Shown: positions 41,792-50,943 of the stretch, in pieces
How positions within the stretch are numbered: position 1 is the stretch's first letter
How the letters are laid out: each line of letters opens with the position of its first letter
Assembly (NCBI GenBank): GCA_027491235.1
Contig: JAIXWO010000021.1
Span: 248,001-312,000 of the forward strand
Direction: 5' to 3'
DNA: 64,000 nt
Source of the DNA: Sphingomonadales bacterium
GTDB taxonomy: Bacteria > Pseudomonadota > Alphaproteobacteria > Sphingomonadales > Sphingomonadaceae
Program-made: the position numbers and the translations under genes
The notes under the pieces: model-generated
What the model was told of the DNA's origin: nothing
Seen by the model: the letters and a program-made list of their open reading frames with translations, nothing else
Database searches by the model: none

Positions 41792-42313
41792 ATGACGAAG
41801 TTGAACATTCTGACCGGCATCACCTGCATGCTGATGGTCACAGGGTGCGCCAACCGTGCGCCGCTGCAGCCGGACCGGGCGGTGTTCAATGTCGATGGCA
41901 GCTATCAGCGCAAATTTTACAGCCAGTCGATCGAAACCACATTCGACCGGACAGTCGCGGTGTTCCGCGAAGCGAATTACAAACTCGACATTGTTGACCG
42001 CGCGACCGGCCAGATCAGCGGGCGCCGCGGAAAAACCGGTGACAAAGGCGCGAGTAACGACACCGACCTGCGCTTCTCAGCGCTCATCTTGCCAGAGCGC
42101 GGTGGCAGCCAAGTGGCCCTGCGGATTGTCCAGATCGCCAATCAGGGCGTTCCCCTTATCTCACAGTCGAAGACAGAAGTCGTACTGAACCAGCCCGAGC
42201 TTTACGCCTATATCTTCCGCCGCATTGAATCGCTGTCCGGCGCCGGCGCTGCATCGGCTGTGGACGCACAAGCGGATCTGGCACCGACGACGGAGCCAAC
42301 CCCCGAGCAGTAA
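41792..42313 (+). CDS. hypothetical lipoprotein
   Basis: A 173-residue protein from the ATG at 41792, preceded by GAGGAG. The signal peptide MTKLNILTGITCMLMVTGC ends in a lipobox (VTGC, Cys19). Segments SIETTFDRTVAVFREANYKLDIVDRATGQISG and ALRIVQIANQGVPLISQS resemble small alpha-beta envelope domains that recur in Proteobacteria, but I recognise no named family. The C-terminus is acidic and Pro/Ala rich (APTTEPTPEQ). Probably outer-membrane attached. Confidence 0.75.
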   Translation: MTKLNILTGITCMLMVTGCANRAPLQPDRAVFNVDGSYQRKFYSQSIETTFDRTVAVFREANYKLDIVDRATGQISGRRGKTGDKGASNDTDLRFSALILPERGGSQVALRIVQIANQGVPLISQSKTEVVLNQPELYAYIFRRIESLSGAGAASAVDAQADLAPTTEPTPEQ

Positions 42314-42317
42314 AACT

Positions 42318-42662
42318 TCAGGCTGATCGGGCGGGGGCCTGCGGATACATCCGGGCAACATGTTCCAATACGGCGACATGAAGCGGTTGGGTGAAGGCAC
42401 AGCCATAGGCCTTGCCGTTCGCCCAAACGACACGGCTTTCAAGAGGTGAAAGACCCGGTATTGTGAGCCAGACGATGGAATTGGCAGAGACGCGATAGTG
42501 CGTCTCACACCGGAATCCGTCCGTGGATAGATCACTGATCAGAACATCGAACTTGCTGAAGCTTTGTTCCCGCAAACTGGCTTGCATGCGAACAGCTACA
42601 CGTTCGGCCCGCCGCGGCGCATCGAGTGCAAAATCGTCGCCGGTCTGATAAAAGCCTGCCAT
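42318..42662 (-). CDS. single-domain PilZ protein
   Basis: A 114-residue PilZ domain. The c-di-GMP motifs are RRAERV (17-22; RxxxR) and DLSTDGF (44-50; D-x-S-x-x-G), followed by the barrel strands RVVWANGKAYGCAF. It should bind cyclic-di-GMP in the cytosol and pass on the signal through a partner. The window also contains an EAL phosphodiesterase, but it is 16 kb away. Confidence 0.88.
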   Translation of the reverse strand: MAGFYQTGDDFALDAPRRAERVAVRMQASLREQSFSKFDVLISDLSTDGFRCETHYRVSANSIVWLTIPGLSPLESRVVWANGKAYGCAFTQPLHVAVLEHVARMYPQAPARSA

Positions 42663-42744
42663 GTCGGTGGCGCCTCCTTTCAGAATAGAGGCACCTTAGA
42701 CGGGTTATGCTTTACAAATGATTGACGGGCTAAGTGCCGGGATA

Positions 42745-43524
42745 TCAGTCGCGCAGCTTCTTGCGGTGCGTTTCCAGATCCAGCACGGCATTGTCGGATC
42801 CTTCGGGGAGTAGGCCCATACGGCGCGCCACTTCCTGATAGGCCTCGACTTCGCCACCCAGATCACGACGAAACCGGTCCTTGTCCAGCTTTTCGCCTGA
42901 CGTCATGTCCCAAAGGCGACACCCGTCTGGGCTGATTTCGTCGGCCAGAATGATGCGGGCATAGTCATTTTCCCACAGCCGTCCGAACTCCAGCTTGAAG
43001 TCAACGAGACGGATGCCGATGCCTGCGAACATGCCGGCCATGAAGTCGTTGATGCGGATTGCCATATCGGCAATGTCGTGCAGCTCTTCCTGGCTCGCCC
43101 AGCCGAAGCAGGCGATGTGCTCTTCGGTGATCAACGGATCGCCCAGCGCGTCGTCCTTATAATAATATTCAAGGATCGTGCGGCTCAGTGGTGTGCCTTC
43201 TTCAATGCCATAGCGCTTCGACAGTGAGCCTGCGGCCACATTGCGGACGACGACTTCGATCGGGACGATCTCAACCTGACGAACAAGCTGTTCGCGCATG
43301 TTGAGGCGCTTGATGAAATGGGTCGGGATACCGATGTTGCCGAGCAGCGTGAAGACATGCTCTGAAATGCGGTTGTTGATGACGCCCTTGCCGTTGATCG
43401 TGCCCTTTTTCTGGGCGTTGAACGCGGTCGCATCATCCTTGAAATATTGGATGAGCGTTCCCGGTTCCGGGCCTTCATAAAGGATCTTGGCTTTGCCTTC
43501 GTAAATCTGGCGGCGACGGGTCAT
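42745..43524 (-). CDS. purC: SAICAR synthase
   Basis: A 259-residue purine-synthesis enzyme joining CAIR and aspartate. [20 protein letters not shown], the ATP-site [20 protein letters not shown] and the signature [10 protein letters not shown] are present; [16 protein letters not shown] is intact. The 249 nt upstream (43525-43773) hold no gene. Confidence 0.97.
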   Translation of the reverse strand: MTRRRQIYEGKAKILYEGPEPGTLIQYFKDDATAFNAQKKGTINGKGVINNRISEHVFTLLGNIGIPTHFIKRLNMREQLVRQVEIVPIEVVVRNVAAGSLSKRYGIEEGTPLSRTILEYYYKDDALGDPLITEEHIACFGWASQEELHDIADMAIRINDFMAGMFAGIGIRLVDFKLEFGRLWENDYARIILADEISPDGCRLWDMTSGEKLDKDRFRRDLGGEVEAYQEVARRMGLLPEGSDNAVLDLETHRKKLRD

Positions 43525-43773
43525 TCGGCAATCCTGACTTCGATCTAAAGCGCGAAACCCCGGCGGGCGGGACGATCAGTCCGCGCTGTTGCCGGGGCGC
43601 GACAGACCTTTAGCGCATGCCGCCGCTAAGGGCAATGTTGCGCTGTACCGCAAACCGCCATTCCATTCAGCACTGCGAAACAACCCATTGATTAAAAAGT
43701 TGGTTAAGAGGGTTCAGCGAGTGTCGCTGCCGCCCGCGCCATTACACCCTTCATCGCACGGGCGAAGCGCGGG

Positions 43774-44523
43774 TCAGATGCCGGCATACCATTGGTAACC
43801 GGAGCCATCTTCCCAATAGCCGCCTTTGCCGCCCCGGATTGTTGTCAGATCCGCCACCGCCTCAATCCGCTCCACATATTTGGCGTGCTTATAGCCGAGC
43901 TGCCGCTCGACCCGCAGCCGCACGGGCGCGCCATGGCCGACGCTTAACGCCTGCCCGTTGAGCGCCCAGGCGAGGATCGTCTGCGGATGCAAGGCGTCGA
44001 TCAGGTCGATGCTTTCATAGTACATCTCCCCCGTCCCCATGCGATCCGCGCAGTGAAACACCAGATAGCGCGCCTGTGGCTTCAGCCCGGCCGCATCGAG
44101 CAGCAGCTTGAGCGGCGCGCCTGTCCATTCGCCAATGGCGCTCCACCCTTCCACACAATCATGCCGCGTAATCTGCGTCCGCTTCGGCATCTGCTGCAAT
44201 TGGGCGGGCGACACAGCCAGCGGTCGATTCACCAGGCCCTCGACCCGCAGCCGCCAGTTCACGAACTTTTCCGCTGTGTGCTGGGCATAAGCCTCGCCCG
44301 CAGGCACGTGCGTGCCATTGACGCGGAAGATGGGCGAAATCTGTGTCCGGTCAAACTCCCGTGCGAGGGCAGACCGTTGTTGCAGGGACCGTTGGATCGC
44401 GAAGTTGCCCTTTTCGCCGAGCTTCAGCACCTCTCGAAAGGTCGGGTTTTGGCCGAGCGTGTCACACCCGGTGACAAGGCCGGCGCCTGCAGTGAGCAGC
44501 AGATTGCGACGCGTGAGGATCAT
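43774..44523 (-). CDS. Tat-exported sulfite-oxidase-family molybdoenzyme
   Basis: A 249-residue protein with a Tat signal (MILTRRNLLLTAGAGLVTGC); a lipobox-like VTGC follows the hydrophobic stretch. TRHDCVEGWSAIGEWTGAPL has the Cys that ligates molybdenum, and VGHGAPVRLRVERQLGYKHAKYV the C-terminal pterin-binding residues. Shorter than MsrP/YedY and lacking the dimerisation domain of sulfite oxidase. The start overlaps the cytochrome b gene by 4 nt, so this is an oxidoreductase pair. Substrate unknown. Confidence 0.9.
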   Translation of the reverse strand: MILTRRNLLLTAGAGLVTGCDTLGQNPTFREVLKLGEKGNFAIQRSLQQRSALAREFDRTQISPIFRVNGTHVPAGEAYAQHTAEKFVNWRLRVEGLVNRPLAVSPAQLQQMPKRTQITRHDCVEGWSAIGEWTGAPLKLLLDAAGLKPQARYLVFHCADRMGTGEMYYESIDLIDALHPQTILAWALNGQALSVGHGAPVRLRVERQLGYKHAKYVERIEAVADLTTIRGGKGGYWEDGSGYQWYAGI

Positions 44524-45233
44524 GACTGTTCTCCCTTCACCCGAAACCAGCCAGTAATCATGGACCGTACTTCGTTGATTGGCCCTGCCAGCACCACCAG
44601 CACCAGATGGACAGCGATGAAAAGGGCCATTCCACCGGCGCAGATGAAATGAATGGACCGTGCGGACTGCCGCCCGCCAAACAGATCAATCAGCCAAGGC
44701 AGAACCGCGTTCATGCCCGGCGACAGTGTGAGGCCCGTGAGAATAAGGAGTGGCAACAGCACGAACAGCACCAGCGAATAGGTGATCTTCTGCAAGAGGT
44801 TATAGCCACCGCCCGGCGTTTCGAAGTTCAAGCGCAAATGCCGCTTCACATCCTGCCACAGATGAGATGGTGCGACGTCTTTGACGCCAAGCGCTATGTC
44901 ACGCCTGAAATGCCCGTTCATCAGCGCGCGCAGCATGAAGAAGAGCAGCCCAAAGGCGAACACCCAGGCAAAGGCGAAATGCCATTCGCGGGCGAGCGCC
45001 AGATTATAGCCGGTCGGGATCGTCGCCCATCCGGGGAAACGCGGTAAAGTGAGCCAAGCGGCATCAAAGTTCGCGCCATAATGCCCCCAGTAGAGCCGGG
45101 GATGCGCATTTGAGATGGTGAGCCCCGACATCAGCAGGACGATGACGGCAACAGCATTGATCCAATGCCACAGCCGCGTGGACAGCCTGTGCCTGAAAAT
45201 CCTGCCGTCTCGTTCCGTTCCCGGACTTGGCAT
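44520..45233 (-). CDS. cytochrome b (b561/formate-dehydrogenase-gamma type), partner of the molybdoenzyme
   Basis: A 237-residue membrane protein from the ATG at 45233 (MPSPGTERDGRIFRHRLSTR). Four helices with heme-ligand histidines in RLWHWINAVAVIVLL, LAREWHFAFAWVF and IHFICAGGMALFIAVHLVLV fit the cytochrome b561 / Ni-hydrogenase b-type fold. It would move electrons between quinone and the exported molybdoenzyme. It differs from MsrQ, so this is not a textbook MsrPQ system. Overlaps the molybdoenzyme gene by 4 nt. Confidence 0.88.
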   Translation of the reverse strand: MPSPGTERDGRIFRHRLSTRLWHWINAVAVIVLLMSGLTISNAHPRLYWGHYGANFDAAWLTLPRFPGWATIPTGYNLALAREWHFAFAWVFAFGLLFFMLRALMNGHFRRDIALGVKDVAPSHLWQDVKRHLRLNFETPGGGYNLLQKITYSLVLFVLLPLLILTGLTLSPGMNAVLPWLIDLFGGRQSARSIHFICAGGMALFIAVHLVLVVLAGPINEVRSMITGWFRVKGEQS

Positions 45234-45338
45234 AACGCCCTCCCAATCTGCGCTTATGGTCGTTGAATCAGCCACAGGATGCAAGCTGCGATCCACCGCG
45301 TGTTTGTGAACGACGCGCTGTTGCTCTAGGGCGCCCGC

Positions 45339-46538
45339 ATGACACAGCCCCTGCCCAAATATGACGTTATCATCCTTGGCGCAGGAGGGGCGGGCCTGAT
45401 GTGCGCCGCCCGCGCGGGCCAGGCGGGCAAGCGTGTGCTGGTGATCGACCATGCCGACGCACCGGGGAAGAAGATCCTGATCTCCGGCGGCGGGCGCTGC
45501 AACTTCACCAACGTCAACACCTCGGCCGAACGGTTTCTGTCGGCCAACCCGCATTTCGCAAAGTCAGCGCTCGGCCGCTATCGCCCTGCGGACTTCATTG
45601 CCCTTGTCGACGCCTATGGCATTGCCTGGCATGAAAAGACGCTGGGCCAACTCTTCTGCGATGGCTCTGCCAAACAGATCGTCGCGATGCTGATGGGCGA
45701 ATGCGCCAAGGGTGCAGTCGACTTCGCCTTCTCCACCGACATTGGAGAGATTGGCCATGCCGATGGCCTCTTCCAGGCGGGCGGCGCAGAAGCGCCTGCG
45801 CTTGTGGTCGCCACAGGCGGCCCCTCCATCCCGCAAATGGGCGCCACAGGCATCGCCTATGACATTGCCCGGCGCTTTGGCCTCAAGGTCGTCGAACCGC
45901 GCCCCGCGCTTGTGCCCTTTACGCTGGGCGGGGAGGAAACACTCTTCCGAACGCTCTCCGGCGTGTCAGCGGAGGTTGTGGCCCGCACCGGCAAAACCAA
46001 GTTCCGCGAAGCCGCGCTCTTCACGCATCGTGGCCTGTCCGGTCCGGCGATTTTGCAGGTGTCGTCTTATTGGCGGCACGGCGAACCTGTCGGCATCAAC
46101 TTCCTACCCGAAGCCCCGCGCGACTGGCTGAAGATGCTCAAGCGGGATCGCCCCCGTCAGACGCTGCGCACGACACTCGCGAGCCATTTGCCCGACCGGC
46201 TCGCCTTTGCGCTCTCCGGCAAGGTCAGCGGCGAAGACGTCGACTGGGGCTTGCTGGAACTCGTCGAAATGAAGGACCCGATGCTCGACCAAATTGAGCG
46301 TCGCCTCGCCGATTGGGAATTCCATCCCAATGGCACAGAGGGGTTTGCCAAGGCCGAAGTCACCATTGGCGGCATCAGCACGGCGGAGCTTTCGTCCAAG
46401 ACGATGGAGGCCGCCAAAGTGCCGGGGCTTTATGTGATCGGCGAAGCGGTGGACGTCACCGGCTGGCTCGGCGGCTACAACTTCCAATGGGCTTGGGCGA
46501 GCGGTGTGGCCGCTGCGCAGGCGATTGCCGCGCAGTAG
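45339..46538 (+). CDS. HI0933/YhiN-family FAD-dependent oxidoreductase
   Basis: A 399-residue flavoprotein. The FAD loop DVIILGAGGAGLMCAARAG (9-27), APGKKILISGGGRCNFTN and the C-terminal YVIGEAVDVTGWLGGYNFQWAWASG are the HI0933 family signatures. Cytosolic; proposed to be an aminoacetone-like or other oxidoreductase but with no defined substrate. Convergent with rlmN, 3 nt between the stops. Confidence 0.92.
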   Translation: MTQPLPKYDVIILGAGGAGLMCAARAGQAGKRVLVIDHADAPGKKILISGGGRCNFTNVNTSAERFLSANPHFAKSALGRYRPADFIALVDAYGIAWHEKTLGQLFCDGSAKQIVAMLMGECAKGAVDFAFSTDIGEIGHADGLFQAGGAEAPALVVATGGPSIPQMGATGIAYDIARRFGLKVVEPRPALVPFTLGGEETLFRTLSGVSAEVVARTGKTKFREAALFTHRGLSGPAILQVSSYWRHGEPVGINFLPEAPRDWLKMLKRDRPRQTLRTTLASHLPDRLAFALSGKVSGEDVDWGLLELVEMKDPMLDQIERRLADWEFHPNGTEGFAKAEVTIGGISTAELSSKTMEAAKVPGLYVIGEAVDVTGWLGGYNFQWAWASGVAAAQAIAAQ

Positions 46539-46541
46539 CGC

Positions 46542-47726
46542 TTACCCCAAAGCCGCCTGTTTCTCTTCCGCCAACCGGTCGAGTTCGGCACGCGTTTTCT
46601 TTTCGGAACTCGTCTTCAGCTGTCCACAGGCGGCATCAATGTCACGCCCGCGCGGGGTGCGGATAGGGGCAGAAATGCCGCCGTCAAACACGATGTTAGA
46701 GAAGGACCGGACACGTTCGGGGGTCGAGGTATCATAAGGCGCGCCGGGCCAGGGGTTGAACGGAATGAGGTTCACCTTGGCGTGGAGCCGGTATTTCTTG
46801 ATGAGGCGAACGAGTTCGCGCGCTTCCTCATCGCTGTCATTCTTGTCCTTGAGCATGACGTACTCAAAGGTGATGCGCCGCGCATTGTTGACGCCGGGAT
46901 AGTCGGCGCAGGCCTGAAGCAATTCCTCAAGCCCGTATTTGCGGTTGATCGGCACGATCTCATCGCGGACTTCCTTGGTCACGGCATGGAGCGAGACGGC
47001 AAGGTTGACGCCAATCTCTTCACCCGCGCGCGCCATCATCGGAACAACGCCCGAAGTCGACAGCGTGATGCGCCGCTTCGATAGCGCAAGGCCATCGCCA
47101 TCCATCACGATCTTCAACGCATCGCGCACGGCATCAAAATTATAGAGCGGCTCACCCATGCCCATCATGACGATGTTGGTGAGCAGACGCCCTTCGGGCT
47201 GCGACGGCCATTCACCCAGACTGTCGCGCGCCAGCATGACCTGCCCGACAATCTCGCTTGCCGTCAGGTTGCGGACCAGCCGCATCGTGCCTGTATGGCA
47301 GAAGCGGCAGTTGAGCGTGCAGCCGACCTGTGACGAAACGCAGAGCGTGCCGCGGTCCGCATCGGGGATGAAGACCATCTCATAATCCTGCGCATCCGGC
47401 GCGCGGAGCAGCCATTTGCGCGTCCCGTCGGAGGAGACCTGCGCTTCCACCACTTCGGGCCGACCAATGACGAAATGATCTGCCAGAAACGGATGCTGCG
47501 CCTTGGCAATATCGGTCATCTGCGCAAACTCAGTCGCGCCGCGATTATAGACCCAATGCCAGATCTGCTTGCCGCGCAGCTTGGCGGCCTTGGCGTCGAG
47601 ACCTGCGGCCTCCAGCTCGGCACGGATCTGGTCTTTCGACAGGCCGACGAGGTCAACACGACCGTCTTCACGCAAGGTGGGGGCGCGGGGAACCGCGACG
47701 GGATCAATATGTCCGGGAATCTGCAT
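46542..47726 (-). CDS. rlmN: dual-specificity 23S rRNA / tRNA adenine-C2 methyltransferase RlmN
   Basis: A 394-residue radical-SAM enzyme. The CxxxCxxC cluster site is in [12 protein letters not shown], with SSQVGC before it, and the second catalytic Cys is in the C-terminal [14 protein letters not shown]. It methylates A2503 of 23S rRNA and A37 of some tRNAs. The 59 nt upstream of its start border the 97-bp hairpin repeat. Confidence 0.96.
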   Translation of the reverse strand: MQIPGHIDPVAVPRAPTLREDGRVDLVGLSKDQIRAELEAAGLDAKAAKLRGKQIWHWVYNRGATEFAQMTDIAKAQHPFLADHFVIGRPEVVEAQVSSDGTRKWLLRAPDAQDYEMVFIPDADRGTLCVSSQVGCTLNCRFCHTGTMRLVRNLTASEIVGQVMLARDSLGEWPSQPEGRLLTNIVMMGMGEPLYNFDAVRDALKIVMDGDGLALSKRRITLSTSGVVPMMARAGEEIGVNLAVSLHAVTKEVRDEIVPINRKYGLEELLQACADYPGVNNARRITFEYVMLKDKNDSDEEARELVRLIKKYRLHAKVNLIPFNPWPGAPYDTSTPERVRSFSNIVFDGGISAPIRTPRGRDIDAACGQLKTSSEKKTRAELDRLAEEKQAALG

Positions 47727-47784
47727 GGCCGCGCGTATAGTTGGAGTTGCAAGAAAACGCCACCATCGTGGATTTCCCTCCCTT

Positions 47785-47881
47785 CGTCATGCTGAACTTG
47801 TTTCAGCACAACAGCGAGGGGCCGAATCGTCGGCTGAAGAGATGCGCCACCCGGTTCTCCTGAAACAAGTTCAGGATGACG
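47785..47881. repeat. 97-bp paired hairpin repeat (empty copy of the GIY-YIG element arms)
   Basis: Left hairpin: ATGCTGAA, loop CTTGT, TTCAGCAC with CGTC outside (47785-47809). Right arm 47853-47881 matches the right arm of the GIY-YIG element (6251-6279) at 28 of 29 positions. Total length equals the copy at 36309-36405 although the middle 40 nt differ completely. It lies between ppc-like and rlmN. Confidence 0.85.
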
Positions 47882-47903
47882 AATTGGATGGGAATGGTTC
47901 AGT

Positions 47904-50681
47904 TCACCCGTGCGCCCCAAAATGGTTCGCAATCGCCGTCCCGATCCGCAGGCACAAAGCATAGGCCTGTTCAATCGGCGTGATGTAGGCGGACTGGATG
48001 CCGGCATAGGCCTGCCCGTCGCCATCGGGATAGTCGGTGGCTTCATCCACCGCGAAGTCGTCGATGGAGGGTGCGGAGACCGGGAAGGCGCGGCGGAGCT
48101 GGGCGAGCGCGTCGTCGATCCGCAGGGTGAACACCATTTCCAGCACATCATCGCGGCTGATGTCGTTTGAGCGCGAGAAGGCAGGGATCTGCACCGCTTT
48201 CAGGAACATATGCTGCATCAGCGCGAGGCGGAGCGCATGGAGCGCGCCGAGCGAGCGGCGGACATCCTCACGCGCGCCGTCGGTCGCCGTTTCCTCCTTG
48301 GGCAGGCGGTCGAGCAGGCGGTGCAACTTCAAGCCATCGACCCGCAGCCGTGACGCCAACCGCCGGAACACGCCGGTGCGGTCATCCTTGGTCAGATGTT
48401 CGGCGAGCGACAGGCAGGCCGGTTCCAGCGCCGTCTCCGTCCCACGATAGGGGCGGCTCGCCCAATAAGCGGTGTTGAACAGCTCACCATAGGCCGCGAC
48501 CGACTTGATGCTCGCCAGCCGGTCTGACGCACGCAACATCCGCACGAGCGAACGGCCCCGCCGTGAGGTGGTCAGCACCTCAGCGACGCCCTCCATATCC
48601 TCGCCCGCCGCGGTGCCAACGCCCGCGATGACGTTCACCGGATAGCCGAGCTGTTGCAGGATGGCGTTGTGCGGGATGGCACGAATCTGGCGCAGGCTCA
48701 TCTCCCGGTCGGCGGCGAGGTCCGACTGGCGGCGCGATTTGCGGCTGCCGGTTTCGTTGAGCAGGCCCAGCCCGAACGCCGTCACCGCGCGGGCATAGGT
48801 GCGCGATTCCAGATGCTCGCGCTGGACCCGGCGGATGCCACGATAGAAATCGAGCGTGATGTCGGTGCGCGTGTAGAAGGGGTCCTCGCCCACCGGCAGC
48901 GGCGCCAATTCCGCTTCCGCAATGCGGGTGAAGGTGGCCAGCGCAAGTGCCGGATTGCGGAAGAGCAGATAGCCGTCCCCGCCCTGAAAGCTCGCCTCCA
49001 GCTCGGTCGTGATGCCATTGGCGGCGAACTGTTGCCGTGCCCACTCACTCATCGGATAGTGCATCCGGTCGGCGATGCTCACCGGGTGCGCACCACGCCC
49101 CATCGACTCGCCATGCGTGTTGAAGATGAGCGCGGCGACATCGGTGAGGCCATGTCGTGCCATGATGCGCGCCAGCCGCCCGTGCAGCCGTTCAATGGCG
49201 AGCGCTGCGGGCAATTGCCCCACGAACCGCCCCGCATCGGAAAAGCCCGTCTGGATCGAGACACGCCCGCGCGTCCGCGCATAGGCCTGATAAGTCGGCT
49301 CCGCGAGCATCGCATCGAGGAAGCGCGCGCCATGTTCCATCGCCGTTTCGGTCTCGAACAAGGGTGAGACATCAACCTTGTCATCAATGCCGAACAGCTT
49401 CGCGAAATAGAGCGCGGCGAGCACGGTCTGCGGCTGCTCGCACTCCGCGATCAACATCCGGATCGGCGCATCGCCATCGACGTGATGGAGGATCTGTACC
49501 ATGGCGAGGAACTGCCGCACCGCCGTCGTACTTTCGATCGACAGTGCTGCAAAGTTGGAGCGAAGCGGCGTGACGCCTTCGAGCAGCGCCCGCACCTTGT
49601 GGAGCGCGGTGCGGCTGCCCAGATCAAGCGTGTTGTCCGGGTCGATGCGGCGGCGGATGGCGTTGTGGAGCTGCGACGTGTTTACACGGAAATGCACCCA
49701 GCCCATGCCAAGGCCATCGGCGCGCATAGCCGACGCCAAGACGAGGAGCGCCTTAGCAACGTCGGGCGCGGCGGAAGCGGCTTCGGCCACCAATTGGTCA
49801 ATCAGCGGCGTGAGCGTGATGATCTTATCCGGATGTGCCGCCGTCAGCGCATTGGCGGCATCGGACAGCGCCTCGGGCGTCGAGAGATCGCGCGCGAACC
49901 GGTCTGCCATATCCCGGCTATGCGCCTCTGCCCCGCGCAGCGTGTCGATCAGCGGATGGACCGGATCAATCGCCGCCAGCTGCGTCGCATAGCCCGACAG
50001 GCGCAGCGCCTTTTCCGACAGGCGATAGCGCAGCGAAGTCGACCAGCTGATATCAGTACGGCCATCCATGTCATAGCCGACCCATGTCGCGAGACGATAA
50101 GGCTGTGGCAGAAGCTGCGTCCAGCGGTCGGGCCAATTGGCGGCGGCGACATCGAGCACCACGCCGATCAGCGCATCGCGCGCTTGGGCGGCCCGCCCGA
50201 TGGCCGCCATCGCCTCATCATGTTCAAAGTCGAGCGTGATGGCCGGGCGGCTGCGGCTGGCAGCACAGACCGCGCCGCCATCATCCTGCGACACCGCCTC
50301 AGCAATGGCATCGCTTTGCGCGGGGCTCAGCAGGAAGGTCGGGTGCGCGGTAAAGACCGCATGGAGCAATGGGCGTGACCAGCGGGCGGCGAAGCTTTCA
50401 AAGTCAGTGGCAGACGCCGCCACGATCTCATGCAAGCGGGCGAGGTTCGCGTCCTGCGCGACGGGCGACAGCAGATCGCGCACATGCCCTGCACGGCTCT
50501 CCAGCGCTTCACACTCCAGCTCATCCACAAGGGCTGCGACCTCATCCAGCGGCAGGCCGCCATTTTCAATCTGGCGGGAGAGATCAAGGCTCAGCTGGAA
50601 GACCGGATTAAAGATCGGCGTTTCCGCCGTCTGAAGGTGGAGCGCCTTCAGCCGTGCCCGCAGGTCCGCACTTGTCTTCAT
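47904..50681 (-). CDS. divergent phosphoenolpyruvate carboxylase homologue
   Basis: A 925-residue protein of PEPC size and architecture. The catalytic-His motif FTAHPT is kept near residue 133, and WASRPYRG matches the SRPxxR region. The active-site loop, however, reads THGESMGRGAHP where PEPC has FHGRGGSIGRGGGP, so the first loop Arg is lost with two residues deleted; the Lys motif GYSDSAKDAG reads GFSDAGRFVG. The family's C-terminal NTG is absent (the chain ends NHFGAHG), and the RAIP segment precedes rather than follows SRP. PEP carboxylase activity (PEP plus bicarbonate to oxaloacetate) is thus not certain. Confidence 0.75.
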   Translation of the reverse strand: MKTSADLRARLKALHLQTAETPIFNPVFQLSLDLSRQIENGGLPLDEVAALVDELECEALESRAGHVRDLLSPVAQDANLARLHEIVAASATDFESFAARWSRPLLHAVFTAHPTFLLSPAQSDAIAEAVSQDDGGAVCAASRSRPAITLDFEHDEAMAAIGRAAQARDALIGVVLDVAAANWPDRWTQLLPQPYRLATWVGYDMDGRTDISWSTSLRYRLSEKALRLSGYATQLAAIDPVHPLIDTLRGAEAHSRDMADRFARDLSTPEALSDAANALTAAHPDKIITLTPLIDQLVAEAASAAPDVAKALLVLASAMRADGLGMGWVHFRVNTSQLHNAIRRRIDPDNTLDLGSRTALHKVRALLEGVTPLRSNFAALSIESTTAVRQFLAMVQILHHVDGDAPIRMLIAECEQPQTVLAALYFAKLFGIDDKVDVSPLFETETAMEHGARFLDAMLAEPTYQAYARTRGRVSIQTGFSDAGRFVGQLPAALAIERLHGRLARIMARHGLTDVAALIFNTHGESMGRGAHPVSIADRMHYPMSEWARQQFAANGITTELEASFQGGDGYLLFRNPALALATFTRIAEAELAPLPVGEDPFYTRTDITLDFYRGIRRVQREHLESRTYARAVTAFGLGLLNETGSRKSRRQSDLAADREMSLRQIRAIPHNAILQQLGYPVNVIAGVGTAAGEDMEGVAEVLTTSRRGRSLVRMLRASDRLASIKSVAAYGELFNTAYWASRPYRGTETALEPACLSLAEHLTKDDRTGVFRRLASRLRVDGLKLHRLLDRLPKEETATDGAREDVRRSLGALHALRLALMQHMFLKAVQIPAFSRSNDISRDDVLEMVFTLRIDDALAQLRRAFPVSAPSIDDFAVDEATDYPDGDGQAYAGIQSAYITPIEQAYALCLRIGTAIANHFGAHG

Positions 50682-50793
50682 CCCTGATCCTCCGGCGCAA
50701 TTGTGCAGCGCAACAGGAGCCTAACGTGCGCGGCGCCTATCTCAAGGGGTGTGAATACCAATGCAGGTGGGTGGGGGTGGCCCAAAAAGGTTT

Positions 50794-50909
50794 CCGTCGC
50801 CCCGTGCCTGACACGGGGCTTGGCTCTTCTTGCCCCAAGGTGCCCGGCAAGCGGGGGACTTGAATCAGACGGTGTTTAGCCAAGCCCCGTGTCAAGCACG
50901 GGGCGACGG
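50794..50909. repeat. 116-bp paired hairpin repeat, second family
   Basis: The 32-bp arms 50794-50825 and 50878-50909 are inverted copies matching at 31 of 32 positions. Each holds a CCCCGTG / CACGGGG hairpin. The sequence is unrelated to the CTTGT-loop family, but the design is the same: two self-complementary arms, inverted, about 50 nt apart. It lies in the 262-nt gap between the PEPC-like gene and the CoA transferase gene and may insulate them. Confidence 0.85.
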
Positions 50910-50943
50910 GGATGTGAAGGCGATGTCCGGGCAAGGCGCTTGT

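Noticed and set aside
43690-43706. A TTAA-N8-TTAA pair that looks like a CtrA box upstream of purC
   Set aside because: The spacer is 8 nt, not the 7 of the CtrA motif, and this area is AT rich.
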